64,000 nt of DNA from assembly GCF_022761015.1 (NCBI RefSeq), contig NZ_JAKWJQ010000003.1, positions 248,001 through 312,000 on the forward strand, in the 5' to 3' direction. Within the stretch, counting starts at the first letter, position 1; each line of letters starts with the position of its first letter. Under the pieces are notes generated by a model. It was not told the DNA's origin, did no database searches, and was given only the letters and a program-made list of their open reading frames with translations. Made by a program: the position numbers and the translations under genes. Of this stretch, positions 16,981 through 27,858 are shown one piece after another. Source of the DNA: Humibacter sp. RRB41. Lineage in GTDB: Bacteria > Actinomycetota > Actinomycetes > Actinomycetales > Microbacteriaceae.

Positions 16981-17009
16981 TTGACTCGATCGAACTACAC
17001 GGCTGTAAT
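16981..17009 (+). promoter_or_regulatory. Sigma-A-type promoter of whiB, in the 293 bp galE-whiB spacer
   Basis: TTGACT (16981-16986) and TGTAAT (17004-17009) are 17 bp apart, close to consensus for the main sigma factor. A 15 bp inverted repeat, ACGCGCA-G-TGCGCGT (17017-17031), lies just downstream around the expected start site and may be an operator or mRNA hairpin. The rest of the spacer from 16763 holds no gene I can support. Confidence 0.65.
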
Positions 17010-17055
17010 TAGTGAAACGCGCAGTGCGCGTGGCAACACATGTGGGGAGATCGAT

Positions 17056-17379
17056 ATGGCGATGAGCGAATATCGACCGGGGGTACCTGAAAACTGGTTC
17101 GTCGATCCTGTTCGGCTTGGGGTGCCGGGGGTTCCGTCGCGCGCAGAGGATGAAGAGAATCCGCTGTCGTGGCAATCGGATGCGCTCTGTGCGCAGACGG
17201 ACCCCGAGGCGTTCTTCCCTGAAAAGGGCGGATCGACGAGGGATGCCAAGAAGATCTGCACCTCGTGCGAGGTGCGGGCTCAGTGCCTGGAGTATGCGCT
17301 CCAGAACGATGAGCGCTTCGGTATCTGGGGTGGCCTCTCGGAACGAGAGCGTCGCAAGCTGCGTCGTCGCGCAGGCTGA
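17056..17379 (+). CDS. whiB: WhiB-family iron-sulfur transcription factor, WhiB/WhiB2 type
   Basis: A 107-residue regulator with the four cysteines expected to hold a 4Fe-4S cluster (45, 68, 71, 77; C-x2-C-x5-C in the last three). They are followed by the GIWGGLSERERRKLRRR turn and basic tail that contact sigma-A and DNA. The segment ALCAQTDPEAFFPEKGGSTR is nearly that of Streptomyces WhiB and mycobacterial WhiB2/WhmD, which control septation. The ATG at 17056 has GGGGAG eight bases upstream; upstream in-frame codons lie in the promoter. The gene is followed by the giant GT2 gene, as in related actinobacteria. Position near manA and DUF3499 supports orthology with whiB2. Confidence 0.93.
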   Translation: MAMSEYRPGVPENWFVDPVRLGVPGVPSRAEDEENPLSWQSDALCAQTDPEAFFPEKGGSTRDAKKICTSCEVRAQCLEYALQNDERFGIWGGLSERERRKLRRRAG

Positions 17380-17475
17380 CGGCCGGGGAGCCGCGGGCCG
17401 CGTGACGATCGGGGGCCGGGGGACCAATTCGTGAAGCACGCGACCCTGGTCCCCGGTATTGCGCACGCCTTTGCC

Positions 17476-17481
17476 TAGGCT
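17476..17481 (+). promoter_or_regulatory. -10 element of the GT2 gene (leaderless)
   Basis: TAGGCT lies seven bases before the ATG at 17489, with no Shine-Dalgarno, again the leaderless layout. Confidence 0.4.
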
Positions 17482-17488
17482 TGCCGCG

Positions 17489-20400
17489 ATGCCTCCGACA
17501 GTCACCGCGATCCTCGTCGCACAACGCGACCCCGAGCACCTCAGACGCAGCCTGGATGCCGTAGCAGCCCAGACCCGCGCGGTCGACTCGCTCGTCGTGA
17601 TCGGCGTCGCCTCCGACGAGAAGACCACGGCGGTCGCAGCTGAGGCTGTGCCCGACCAGCTGCTGGCATCTACCGAGAAGCTCTCCTACGGCGCAGCGCT
17701 GGGCGTCGCCGCGCGCGTCGTTCCGCCCGCGACTTCCGACGACGATTGGCTCTGGTTCCTCGGGCAGGACATCGCGCCCGAATCGGATGCCCTCGCCCGC
17801 CTCATCGAGACCGTCGCTGTTTCGCCGTCGGTCGCGATCGCCGGTCCGAAGCTCGTCGACTGGGACGACGCGTCCCTGATCCGGGAGCTCGGGCTCTCGA
17901 TGACGCCGTTCGGCACCACCGTCGCGGTGGTCGAGGACGAGTTCGACCAGGCGCAGCACGATCGCACGAGCGACATGCTCGCCGTCCCCGCCGCCGGCAT
18001 GCTGATCAGGCACACCGTGTGGGAACAGCTCGGTGGCTTCGATCCTGGCCTTCCGGTGTTCGACGACGGGTTGGATCTCGGCGTTCGGGCCCGGCTCGCC
18101 GGGCACCGCGTCGTGATCGTGCCGACGGCTCGCGTCGCGTCAGCCGACGACGGAGTCAGCAGCCCCAAGCGCGCACCCAAGGGGGGCGTGCGGCGACGCC
18201 AGCACCGGCAGAGGCGCGCGGCGCAGGTTCACCGGCGCATGGCGTACTCCTCGGGCTTCGCGCTGATCTTCCACTGGCTGTCGCTGGTGCCGCTCGCGGT
18301 CATCCGATCCATCATCTTCCTGATCGGCAAACAGCCGGGCGCGATCAGCGGTGAGCTCGCCGCCGCCTTCTCCACGGCGTTCGGCGGCAGTCGCGTAGGC
18401 CACGCGCGCGCGGCGATCAAGCGCGTGCGCACGGTGAAGTGGGGGGCGATCGCGCCGCTGCGCATCCCGCACTCCGAGGTGCGCCGCATGCGCGCCCAGA
18501 AGCGCGAGGCGAGCCTGGTGCGCATGCACGGTGAGCGGCGTGAACTCAACTTCTTCAGCGGGGGCGGCGCCTGGGTGGTGCTGGCAACAGCGTTGATGAG
18601 CATCGCGTTGTTCGCACCACTGCTCGGGTCGTCGCAGATGAGCGGCGGCGGCATTCTGCCCCTGAACGACATCGGCGGCCTCTGGGCGAATCTCGGCTAC
18701 GGATGGCGCGACATCGGCATCGGATTCGTCGGCGCCGCCGATCCGTTCACCGCTGTGCTCGCCGTGCTCGGCTCGATCACGTTCTGGCAGCCATCGTTCG
18801 TGCTCGTGTTGCTCTGGTTCGCCGCGATGCCGCTGGCGGCCCTCGGCGCCTGGTTCCTGGCCACCCGGCTCACTCACCGCGCCGTGCTGCGTGCCACGTT
18901 CGCGCTGGTCTGGGCGCTTGCTCCGATGCTCTTCGACGCACTTCAGCAGGGTCGTCCCGCCGCCGTGATCGTGCACCTGCTGTTGCCGTGGCTGTTCTTC
19001 GCGGGCATCGCGGCGAAGCGCTCGTGGGCTGCTGCCGCCACCACAGCCCTGCTCGCCGCGGCGGTCGTCGCCTGCTCCCCGCTTCTCGCACCAGCCCTCG
19101 TCGTCGCGTGGATCGTCGCCGCTGCGCTCAGCGGTCGCGGCGTCGGGCGTGTGCTCTGCATCCCCATTCCCACGCTGGTGCTGTTCGCCCCACTGGCGTG
19201 GCAGCAGACGATTCGTGGAACGCCTCTTGCGGTGTTCGCAGACCCGGGGGTTCCGCTGCCGGGTGCGGCGGCGCATCCGCTGCATCTCGCCCTCGGATTC
19301 GCGGATGGCGACCTCGGTGGTTGGCAGACCATGGCGGCACAGCTCGGGGCATCGGGCATGGTGCCTTCGATCGTGGTGCCGATCCTGGTGGCGCCGATCG
19401 CGATTCTCGCGCTGCTCGCGCTGTTCCTGCGCGGAACGATCAGGGCGACCCTGTGCCTGGTCGGGGCGCTGCTCGGTTTCGCGACAGCGGTGCTCACTTC
19501 GCAGGTGTCGCTTGCGTCGTCGGGTGCAGCATCCGTTCCGCTGTGGACGGGCAGCGCCCTGAGCCTGTACTGGCTGGGATTGATCGCTGCGGCGACCATG
19601 GCCCTGGTAGCTCTCGGACGATTCGCGATCATTCCGGCGACGGTCACGGTGGCGTTCGTCGCGATCGCGATCGCGCCGGTGGCGATCGCGGTGCCGATGC
19701 AGACCTCCGCTGTGGCGCCGGGCGCGGGCGCCGTGCTCCCCGCCTACGTGACCGCGAGGGCTCAGACGGATCCGCGCACGGGCACGCTCAGACTCAGCCC
19801 GCAGGAGGACGGCTCGCTGGCCGCACAACTGCTGCACGGCGCCGGAGATTCCCTCGACGATCAGAGCACGCTGAGCTCGACCAGCACGGTGCTGAGTCCC
19901 GACGAGAAGAAGCTCGCGACCCTTGCCGGCAACCTCGCGTCGACGAGCGGCATGAACGACTCGGCACTCCTGAAGCATTTCGGCGTCTCGTTCGTGCTGC
20001 TGCAGACGACCGCGGGGGAGGGACTATCGCAGGACTCGGCGACCCAGCAGCGCGCCGAGACGGCATTGGACGCCAATGCGCTGCTGACGCAAGTGGCCTC
20101 GACCGACGATTCGATGCTGTGGAGCGTGCCGAAGCAGACCTCCAGCGTGCCGGTGCCGGCGGATGCCGGTGGCTGGCAGCGCCTGCTCGTGCTGATCGTT
20201 CTCGGAGTCGTGTTCGGCATCACCGTTCTGCTGGCCCTGCCGACAGGTCGCACGGAGCTCGGCACATTGCGGCGTCCGACCGCCGCGGAGTTGGCTGCGA
20301 CGTCGGCCGCGACGACCCGCCGCAAGAAGAAGGGTCCGAAGCGGGCGGAGGCCGGCGACGGTACGGGCGACGGGGCTCAGGATGCTGCGCCGCAGGATGC

Positions 20401-20626
20401 AGTGGCCGGAGATGCTGCCGCTGAGACTGCCGAGCCGACCGAAGACGGAGAAACACACGAGCAAGACGTCGCGGAAGCCGCGGACGCGGAGGAACCGGTG
20501 GTGACCGCGGACGCGGAAACGGATGCCGACGAGCCCGCGGAATCATCCGCCGACGAACCCGCGGAAACAGCGGATGCCGACCAACCTGCACGACCGACCG
20601 AGGAGGGCGATCAGCATGCCGAGTAA
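17489..20626 (+). CDS. Very large family 2 glycosyltransferase with multi-helix membrane domain
   Basis: A 1045-residue protein. Residues 1 to about 240 are a GT-A domain (TVTAILVAQRDPEHLRRSLDAV; WLWFLGQDIAP; AVPAAGMLIRHTVWEQLGGFDPGL). The usual acidic pair appears here as Gln-Asp. After a basic segment (KRAPKGGVRRRQHRQ) come a dozen or more membrane helices (about 250-925), a soluble segment, and a final helix. The tail of about 75 residues is Ala/Glu/Asp-rich and disordered-looking. Such proteins are conserved next to whiB2 and DUF5719 in actinobacteria and probably build a cell-envelope glycan; the sugar is unknown. The last 11 bp overlap the DUF5719 gene, so the two are coupled. Confidence 0.85.
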   Translation: MPPTVTAILVAQRDPEHLRRSLDAVAAQTRAVDSLVVIGVASDEKTTAVAAEAVPDQLLASTEKLSYGAALGVAARVVPPATSDDDWLWFLGQDIAPESDALARLIETVAVSPSVAIAGPKLVDWDDASLIRELGLSMTPFGTTVAVVEDEFDQAQHDRTSDMLAVPAAGMLIRHTVWEQLGGFDPGLPVFDDGLDLGVRARLAGHRVVIVPTARVASADDGVSSPKRAPKGGVRRRQHRQRRAAQVHRRMAYSSGFALIFHWLSLVPLAVIRSIIFLIGKQPGAISGELAAAFSTAFGGSRVGHARAAIKRVRTVKWGAIAPLRIPHSEVRRMRAQKREASLVRMHGERRELNFFSGGGAWVVLATALMSIALFAPLLGSSQMSGGGILPLNDIGGLWANLGYGWRDIGIGFVGAADPFTAVLAVLGSITFWQPSFVLVLLWFAAMPLAALGAWFLATRLTHRAVLRATFALVWALAPMLFDALQQGRPAAVIVHLLLPWLFFAGIAAKRSWAAAATTALLAAAVVACSPLLAPALVVAWIVAAALSGRGVGRVLCIPIPTLVLFAPLAWQQTIRGTPLAVFADPGVPLPGAAAHPLHLALGFADGDLGGWQTMAAQLGASGMVPSIVVPILVAPIAILALLALFLRGTIRATLCLVGALLGFATAVLTSQVSLASSGAASVPLWTGSALSLYWLGLIAAATMALVALGRFAIIPATVTVAFVAIAIAPVAIAVPMQTSAVAPGAGAVLPAYVTARAQTDPRTGTLRLSPQEDGSLAAQLLHGAGDSLDDQSTLSSTSTVLSPDEKKLATLAGNLASTSGMNDSALLKHFGVSFVLLQTTAGEGLSQDSATQQRAETALDANALLTQVASTDDSMLWSVPKQTSSVPVPADAGGWQRLLVLIVLGVVFGITVLLALPTGRTELGTLRRPTAAELAATSAATTRRKKKGPKRAEAGDGTGDGAQDAAPQDAVAGDAAAETAEPTEDGETHEQDVAEAADAEEPVVTADAETDADEPAESSADEPAETADADQPARPTEEGDQHAE

Positions 20627-22073
20627 GCGCTCGATCGCGCGCGGCAGCGTACGCGTGCTCGTCGGAATCATCGGCACCGGTGTCGCGGCCGCTGCGTTGG
20701 CTGCGGCCGCGCTGCTTCCGCTGCCGCAGTTGCACGTCGCCCCGGTGGGTCAGGCAGTGACGCCCGTGCCCGCCGATCAGCAGCGGGTCTGCCCTGGCGG
20801 ACTGCTCGATCAGAGCGATCCGACGAGCGCCACGTCGTTCTCGTCGTTCGGATCCCCCAGCATCGAGAAGACCGCCACGACGGCGATCAAGCAGATCAGC
20901 CTCTCCACGCCCAGCGTGCAGGGCGGCCCCGGCGCGCCGCGCGTGATCAGCACTCAGACGTCGGGTGCAACGCAAAGGCCGCTGATCGCGGGAGCCCAAT
21001 CGCAGGTGGCATCCGAGTCCGACATCGCCGGGCTCGCCGCCGCATCGTGCGGTGAGGCGAGCGCCGACAGCTGGCTCGTGGCAGGCTCGACGACGCTCGG
21101 GTCGACGAGCCTCGTGCTGCTCAGCAACCCATCCGCGGTGCAGGACACCGTCAACCTCACGGTGTACAGCGAGGCGGGCGTCGCGCAGGCGCCGGCCGCA
21201 CGGGGCATCGTCGTGCGAGCGGGGTCGCAGCTCGTGGTGCCTCTCGCGGGAGTCGTGCCGAACGCGCAGGCATCCGTTGTGCGCGTGCAGTCGACCGGCG
21301 GCACGATCTACGCGTCGCTGCAGCAGAGCGCGGTGCAGGGTCTGGCGCCCCAGGGCGTCGAGCTCGTCGAGCCGACAGCGTCGCCGGCACGCAACCTGGT
21401 GATTCCCGGCATGGTGGTCGCGAACACCGCCAGGCTGAGCGGCGGCGCGGAGGGCGCGTCGAGCCTGCTGCCGTCGGTGCGACTGCTGGCGACGGGTACT
21501 TCGACCGTGCACGCAACGGTGACGGCGACGTCGGAGTCCGGCAAGGTCATCGTCGCAACGGCACAGGCGACGCTGCAGGGCGGCGCGGTGCGCGAGGTGA
21601 GCTTCGATCACATCATCGACGGGTCGTACACGGTGCGGGTCAGCGCCGACGGTCCCGTCGTCGCTGCAGCACGCACGGTGGATGCCGCCGCTGCACCCTC
21701 GTCGGCAGAGTCGGCGACAGCGCAGGCCGAGGCCGCAACCCAGGACTTCGCCTGGTTCGTCGCGTCGTCCCCGCTGGAAGACACGGCGCTGCTCGCCGTG
21801 CCATCCGGCGGCTCGCCGAAGTTGCACCTCTCCAACACGACGGCGAAGGATGCCTCGGTGACGCTCATGAGGCCGGGCACGTCGTCGAGATCGCTGAAGG
21901 TCCCTGCGCACGCTGCGATCGCGGTGGCGGTGACCGGCAGCGCGTCGTACACGCTGCGGGGAGCGAAAGGGCTGCGGGCATCCGTCAGCCTCACATCCGA
22001 CGGAGCGTCGTCGTCGTTCGCACTGAACCCGCCTGGGCCATCGGCGCAGCCGATCACCGTCTATCCGAGGTGA
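20616..22073 (+). CDS. DUF5719 family secreted or membrane-anchored protein
   Basis: A 485-residue protein with one N-terminal hydrophobic helix (about residues 12-38, VRVLVGIIGTGVAAAALAAAALLPL), then an extracytoplasmic domain rich in Ala, Ser, Thr and Val of beta-sandwich appearance (repeated turns such as GSTTLGSTSLVLLSNPS and NTTAKDASVTLMRPG). This is the DUF5719 family, which accompanies the large GT2 gene in actinobacteria, so it is likely a partner in envelope assembly. Its biochemical role is not known. The ATG at 20616 lies inside the end of the GT2 gene with GAGGAGGG upstream; the frame from 20523 is only a shadow of the acidic tail. Confidence 0.85.
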   Translation: MPSKRSIARGSVRVLVGIIGTGVAAAALAAAALLPLPQLHVAPVGQAVTPVPADQQRVCPGGLLDQSDPTSATSFSSFGSPSIEKTATTAIKQISLSTPSVQGGPGAPRVISTQTSGATQRPLIAGAQSQVASESDIAGLAAASCGEASADSWLVAGSTTLGSTSLVLLSNPSAVQDTVNLTVYSEAGVAQAPAARGIVVRAGSQLVVPLAGVVPNAQASVVRVQSTGGTIYASLQQSAVQGLAPQGVELVEPTASPARNLVIPGMVVANTARLSGGAEGASSLLPSVRLLATGTSTVHATVTATSESGKVIVATAQATLQGGAVREVSFDHIIDGSYTVRVSADGPVVAAARTVDAAAAPSSAESATAQAEAATQDFAWFVASSPLEDTALLAVPSGGSPKLHLSNTTAKDASVTLMRPGTSSRSLKVPAHAAIAVAVTGSASYTLRGAKGLRASVSLTSDGASSSFALNPPGPSAQPITVYPR

Positions 22074-22109
22074 GCGAGGCCGGTCTGTCGCCACGATGAG
22101 CGCCGGCGG

Positions 22110-22115
22110 TAGGGT
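22110..22115 (+). promoter_or_regulatory. -10 element of the 62-residue membrane protein gene (leaderless)
   Basis: TAGGGT lies six bases before the ATG at 22122. This is independent support that the tiny open frame is transcribed. Confidence 0.4.
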
Positions 22116-22121
22116 CGGACC

Positions 22122-22310
22122 ATGAGCTTGGGGATGGGACCAGGCAACCCTGGTCCAGTGACGATGAAGCCCGGTGAAGGGCCTCGATCAGGGCTGCCGC
22201 GCCCGCCACAGGGAACGTATGGACGTGCTCGATGGTTCAGCCTGGGGCTGACCTCTGGTGTTGTGGGCACCCTGATCGTGGTGGTGACGGTGCTCTCGCT
22301 GACGCGGTAG
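22122..22310 (+). CDS. Small single-helix membrane protein, unknown
   Basis: A 62-residue protein. The first 35 residues are Gly/Pro-rich (MGPGNPGPVTMKPGEGPRS) and the last 25 form one membrane helix (FSLGLTSGVVGTLIVVVTVLSL) ending in Thr-Arg. It therefore looks like a tail-anchored protein with a flexible cytoplasmic or outer arm. No family is recognised. Support comes from the TAGGGT box six bases upstream, the helix at the end, and its place between DUF5719 and the convergent zincin gene, where the gap would otherwise be 267 bp. No Shine-Dalgarno is present. It could still be a chance frame. Confidence 0.5.
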   Translation: MSLGMGPGNPGPVTMKPGEGPRSGLPRPPQGTYGRARWFSLGLTSGVVGTLIVVVTVLSLTR

Positions 22311-22340
22311 TCCGCTCGAGGCGCCCGGAATTCGCGAGGG

Positions 22341-22778
22341 TCAGTAATGGCCGAACCGGCCGGGTGCGAGGTCCCAGGGGTCCTTGCCGAGCAGTTCGGC
22401 GACAGCGCGGAAGACGCAGCTCTCGACGAGCAACTTGCGGTGCAGGTCGTCGTTGCGGTGCAGCTTGGCGAGCCGTTCGATCGGCACCCGATACAGGATG
22501 ATCGCCTTGTTGGCAGGGTCGACGCCCCAACGTTCTACCTCGTCGAAACCGAGCGCCGACGACGGAGCGGCCGCGATCTGTACCCGCATGTCCGCAAGCT
22601 GCTCAGGCCACACGCCCTTGAGAAAGTCGGCAGTCGCTGCGACGGCCATCTCGAACACATCGATGCGGTCCTGCAGCAGCGGAAGATGCGGGCCGGTGAC
22701 CGGTCCGCGTGCGCCCCGACCATGCCGGTCCGAACGGCGTACGGGGTCGGCGTAGCGCACGGGCCGGGATCGGGGCAT
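22341..22778 (-). CDS. Metallopeptidase-family (zincin-like) protein lacking HExxH
   Basis: A 145-residue protein of the short zincin-like family (PF06262 type) found beside DUF3499 and whiB2; mycobacterial Rv3259 is the positional counterpart. The central part FEMAVAATADFLKGVWPEQLADMRVQIA and KAIILYRVPIERLAKLHRND match the family. In the expected active-site helix one reads LLVESCVFRAVAELLGKDPW; no HExxH is present, so zinc binding and peptidase activity are doubtful. The N-terminus is basic. ATG 22778 has AGGA about eight bases upstream; ATG 22787 is also possible. It is divergent from DUF3499 with 67 bp between starts. Confidence 0.75.
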   Translation of the reverse strand: MPRSRPVRYADPVRRSDRHGRGARGPVTGPHLPLLQDRIDVFEMAVAATADFLKGVWPEQLADMRVQIAAAPSSALGFDEVERWGVDPANKAIILYRVPIERLAKLHRNDDLHRKLLVESCVFRAVAELLGKDPWDLAPGRFGHY

Positions 22779-22845
22779 GTCGCCCATCCTACGGCGGCGC
22801 GGCCGACTCGGCCGAGGCACCGCGGCCGAGTAATCTGGTGCCCTG

Positions 22846-23085
22846 ATGATGGCCAGATCGTGCTCCAAAGTCGCGTGCTCCCGAGAAGCCGTTGCCACTC
22901 TCACGTACGACTACGGGGACTCGATGGTCGTGCTCGGACCCCTCTCCATCGCGCACGAGCCGCACACCTACGATCTCTGCGCCATCCATGCCGAGCGGCT
23001 GTCTGCACCGCAGGGCTGGCAGGTGGTTCGCCATCAGGTGATCGGTGAACCGCAGGGGCTCGGCGGCCCCCTCGACCTGAGCTGA
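22846..23085 (+). CDS. DUF3499 family small zinc-ribbon-like protein
   Basis: A 79-residue protein of the actinobacterial DUF3499 family. It has Cys at RSCSKVACSREA and in YDLCAIHAERLSAP, a spacing that suggests a metal site (two Cys early, Cys and His later). The body ATLTYDYGDSMVVLGPL is the family core. Function is unknown; it is a fixed neighbour of the zincin-like gene. Two ATG codons lie in a row (22846, 22849) and a TAATCT box is nine bases before the first, so the message has almost no leader. The second ATG may be the true start. Confidence 0.88.
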   Translation: MMARSCSKVACSREAVATLTYDYGDSMVVLGPLSIAHEPHTYDLCAIHAERLSAPQGWQVVRHQVIGEPQGLGGPLDLS

Positions 23086-23184
23086 GGCTGGTCGCACCCA
23101 GCGCCCGCTCGCGTTCGCCTGCGCGTCACCGTTCGTTCACGTGCGAACCGTAGCTTCTCGGCTGATCCGACCCGAGGAGTCTCC

Positions 23185-26181
23185 ATGGCCGCTGCACGCC
23201 TGCCTTCAACCCACCGTTCCGCTCCAGCAGACTCCGATCAGGGCGGAGGAGGCACAGCGCGCAGACGCGTCACTCCGTTCGCCGCGCTCGGCGTGTTCGC
23301 GGTGCTGGCCACGGCGGGACTCGGGGCGACGGCCCCGGCGCATGCTGACGCATCCGCTCCCAGCGACACGATCGTCGTCAGCCAGACGGCATCCGACGCT
23401 GACGGGCCCGACGCGCTGTCGCTCGGCACGTACGCGGCCGACTCAGGCGACTCGACAGCACCGGCGGTGACCTTCTCCTCGACCGGCTCGGATGCTTTCA
23501 CCATGTCGGGCTCCTCCAACGCGGGCGGCTTCATCGGCACTGCCGCCGACGGCTCCGGCGTCACGCTGGGCGGCTTCCAGATCGCGGCTGACCCGTCGTC
23601 GGGTGCCGACCCGAAGGACGACCCGACCGTGCCGCGGCGCGTCGGCTGGGTCGATGACACCGGCAAGGTGAGCACCATCGGGCTGGGCGCGGCGATGAGC
23701 GGCGGCATCCGCTCGGTCGCGACGCCAGACGGAACCTCGTTCTACGCTGCGGGCAACGACGCATCGGCCGGCGTGCAGCTCGTGACCCCGGCGACAAGCG
23801 ATTCGCCTGTTCCCATCACGGACAAGGACAAGAACGTGCGCACGGTCGGCATCGCCGACGGCGGTCTCTACGTCACGAGCGACAAGACGGCCACTCTCGG
23901 TCTCTCCCGCGTCAGCAGCGCGCTCCCGACAGCGGCGATCGGAACCGCAGTGACCCCGCTGGCGGACACGAACGCGACCTTCCCGAAGGCGACCCCGAAC
24001 GGCTTCGTGCTGCTCGACGCGGATGCCTCGGTGCCCGGCCCCGACGTCGCCTACGTGGTGATCGAGAAGAGCGGCATCGCCAAATACGCGCTCGTCGGCG
24101 GCACCTGGACCTACGAGGGTCTGATCGCGTCACCCGATCCCGCCGGCATCGGCACGCCGGCGACCGAGGCACTCGCTGGTCGCGTGCAAGCCGACGGCTC
24201 CGTCGTGCTCTACACGATCGACTCCGTGACGGCGAACAACCACGTGGTGCAGCTCGTCGACTCGGCATCGGCCGCCAGCGCTCCCGACGTCACTCTCGAC
24301 CGGGTGGCCGCAACAGCGACCGGCGGGCAGGTGTTCCACGGCGTGACCATCGCACCGCAGAGCTGGGCGCCGACGACATCCGGCGGAACCCCGAGCACCA
24401 CGCTCACGGTGACGCCCTCGCAGAGCGGACTGGGCCTCGCCCTCGGCGACGCGAGCGAGCCGACGACGGTTCCAGTCGCGGTGTCCGCGAGCGACGGCGA
24501 TCTGTCGGCCGTGTCGGTGACGGCATCCGTCACCTCTCCCGGCGCTGCATCGGCCGCGAGCGTGACAGCAGGATCGGCGCCGGGCTCATACGTGGTGCAC
24601 GTCGCTCCCGGCACCGCGATCGGCTACAGCTCGCTCGTCGTCACCGCGACCCGCGACGGAGCTGTCGACGGCACGACGAGGATCAGGGTCGGCCAGTCCG
24701 GCGAGGCCACCGCGCTGCCTGGCAGCAGCTATCTGCTCGGTGCAGCGGATGCTTCCAGCGCGATCGACGTCGGCGACGGCTACGCGATCGTGGCCGACGA
24801 TGAGACCAACACGCTGCGCCTCTACGACGAGACGTCGACCGGCCGCCCCGTGAAGACGTGGAACTTCAACACGATCGGAGGCTTCGGCGGAGAGGGCGAC
24901 CTCGAGGCATCCGCCCGTGTCGGCGACACGATCTACTGGGTCGGCTCCGGCAGCAACAAGAAGACGGGCGCCGCCGACCCGGACCGCGACATCCTCTTCA
25001 CCACGACGATCACCGGCACCGGCACCGGCACGCAGCTCAGCTACGGCGGCAAGTACCAAGGTCTCAAGGAAGACCTCGTGGCCTGGGATGTCGCGAACGG
25101 CAACCCGCTCGGCCTCGCCGCGGTGTGCGCCGCCGGCGTGCTGCCGGACAACGAAGCGTCGTGCAATGTGGAGGGCTTCGAGACCGCTCCTGGCGACGGC
25201 TCGGTCGGCTATATCGGCTTCCGTGCACCGAGCGTGGGCGGCAAGGCCGTCGTCGTGCCGATCCTGAATCTGCCGGAGCTGATCGACGCCAAGGCCGGTA
25301 GTGCGAAGTTCGGTTCGCCGATTTTGTTCGACCTCGGCGGACGCACGATCCGCGAGCTCCGCAAGAACGATCAGGGTCAGTACCTGATCACGGCCGGTGT
25401 GCCCGACGACGCCGATCAGAGCCTCGGCTGGGCGCTGTATCGCTGGAACGGCCTGCCGGCCAGCGCCCCGGTGCTGGTGCGCACCCTGCCGACCACGACG
25501 GATGCCTCGACCGCCTCCGGCAGCGGAACCGGCGTGGCAGGTCAGGAGGTCGGCTCGTGGGAGACGATCCTCTCGGTCCCGAACCTGGATGCACCCGGTG
25601 CGACGGTGCGTCTTGTCACCGACAACGGCACGACCGCCTTCTACGGAGACGACACGGCGGGCAAGGATCAGCCGGAAGGTCTGCAGAAGGACAGAGCGAC
25701 GTCGTTCGTGCTTCCCAAGACATCCGACCCGCTGCCGGCGGCGAACGTCGAACTGGACGCGAGTTCCGTCGCACCCGGCGGCGCGCTGCACGTCAAGGCG
25801 ACCGGGTTCGCTCCCGGTGAGGCCCTCACCGTCACCCTGCACTCGACTCCGACGACGTTGAAGACGATCACGGCAAGCGGTACCGGCGCGCTGGATACCA
25901 CCGTGACGGTGCCAGCTTCAGCGCCGGCCGGAGCACACACGCTCGTCGTGAGCGGGGCATCCGGTGTGAGCGGATCGGCGCCGCTGACCGTGACGGCTGC
26001 TGCGGGCGCGGTCTCCGGCGGCGGAGCCGGCGAGGTCTCGGGTGGCGCGTCGGACCCCGGCAACCTGGCCTCGACCGGATCGGACACGTGGCTGCCGCTC
26101 GGCCTCGCCGTGAGCCTGCTGTTCGCCGGCGCACTCGCGTGGATCGCCAGGGGCGTGGGGCGTCGCCGTCGGGCGCGCTGA
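23185..26181 (+). CDS. Secreted, wall-anchored protein with LAXTG sorting signal
   Basis: A 998-residue exported protein. The signal peptide is at residues about 30-53 ([23 protein letters not shown]). The body is rich in Ala, Gly, Thr, Asp and Ser and reads as beta-structured, with an Ig-like repeat near residues 860-945 ([20 protein letters not shown]) of the kind that precedes wall anchors. The end is LASTG, a 20-residue helix and a basic tail ([10 protein letters not shown]), the sorting signal used by class E sortases of high-GC actinobacteria. The ATG at 23185 has GAGGAG six bases upstream. No catalytic domain was recognised; it may be an adhesin or structural surface protein. No sortase gene lies in the window. 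Confidence 0.85.
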   Translation: MAAARLPSTHRSAPADSDQGGGGTARRRVTPFAALGVFAVLATAGLGATAPAHADASAPSDTIVVSQTASDADGPDALSLGTYAADSGDSTAPAVTFSSTGSDAFTMSGSSNAGGFIGTAADGSGVTLGGFQIAADPSSGADPKDDPTVPRRVGWVDDTGKVSTIGLGAAMSGGIRSVATPDGTSFYAAGNDASAGVQLVTPATSDSPVPITDKDKNVRTVGIADGGLYVTSDKTATLGLSRVSSALPTAAIGTAVTPLADTNATFPKATPNGFVLLDADASVPGPDVAYVVIEKSGIAKYALVGGTWTYEGLIASPDPAGIGTPATEALAGRVQADGSVVLYTIDSVTANNHVVQLVDSASAASAPDVTLDRVAATATGGQVFHGVTIAPQSWAPTTSGGTPSTTLTVTPSQSGLGLALGDASEPTTVPVAVSASDGDLSAVSVTASVTSPGAASAASVTAGSAPGSYVVHVAPGTAIGYSSLVVTATRDGAVDGTTRIRVGQSGEATALPGSSYLLGAADASSAIDVGDGYAIVADDETNTLRLYDETSTGRPVKTWNFNTIGGFGGEGDLEASARVGDTIYWVGSGSNKKTGAADPDRDILFTTTITGTGTGTQLSYGGKYQGLKEDLVAWDVANGNPLGLAAVCAAGVLPDNEASCNVEGFETAPGDGSVGYIGFRAPSVGGKAVVVPILNLPELIDAKAGSAKFGSPILFDLGGRTIRELRKNDQGQYLITAGVPDDADQSLGWALYRWNGLPASAPVLVRTLPTTTDASTASGSGTGVAGQEVGSWETILSVPNLDAPGATVRLVTDNGTTAFYGDDTAGKDQPEGLQKDRATSFVLPKTSDPLPAANVELDASSVAPGGALHVKATGFAPGEALTVTLHSTPTTLKTITASGTGALDTTVTVPASAPAGAHTLVVSGASGVSGSAPLTVTAAAGAVSGGGAGEVSGGASDPGNLASTGSDTWLPLGLAVSLLFAGALAWIARGVGRRRRAR

Positions 26182-26245
26182 CGCAATTGACATCGCTGCG
26201 GAATCGGCCCTGGTGCCCGACGCCGAGACTGAGACAATGGACCCC

Positions 26246-27754
<1,509 letters not shown>

Positions 27755-27858
27755 CGACTGAGCCGAGCGCCAAGGTCCGATCGCTGGCTGCCGACGCCGC
27801 GCCTGTGGATGCTCGCGGGTGCGGGTGCCGTGCTGGCGCCGCGCACGGGCCCTGATCA

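Noticed and set aside
18140-19978. 612-codon antisense frame in the GT2 gene
   Set aside because: Arg/His/Gln-rich composition and no motif; the sense gene is well supported.
26182-26245. SAH riboswitch before ahcY
   Set aside because: Only 64 bp lie between the stop of the wall protein and the start; too short, and no pseudoknot pattern was seen.
27755-27858. Gene remnant between ahcY and the RDD gene
   Set aside because: No frame of meaningful length or family; treated as plain intergenic DNA.
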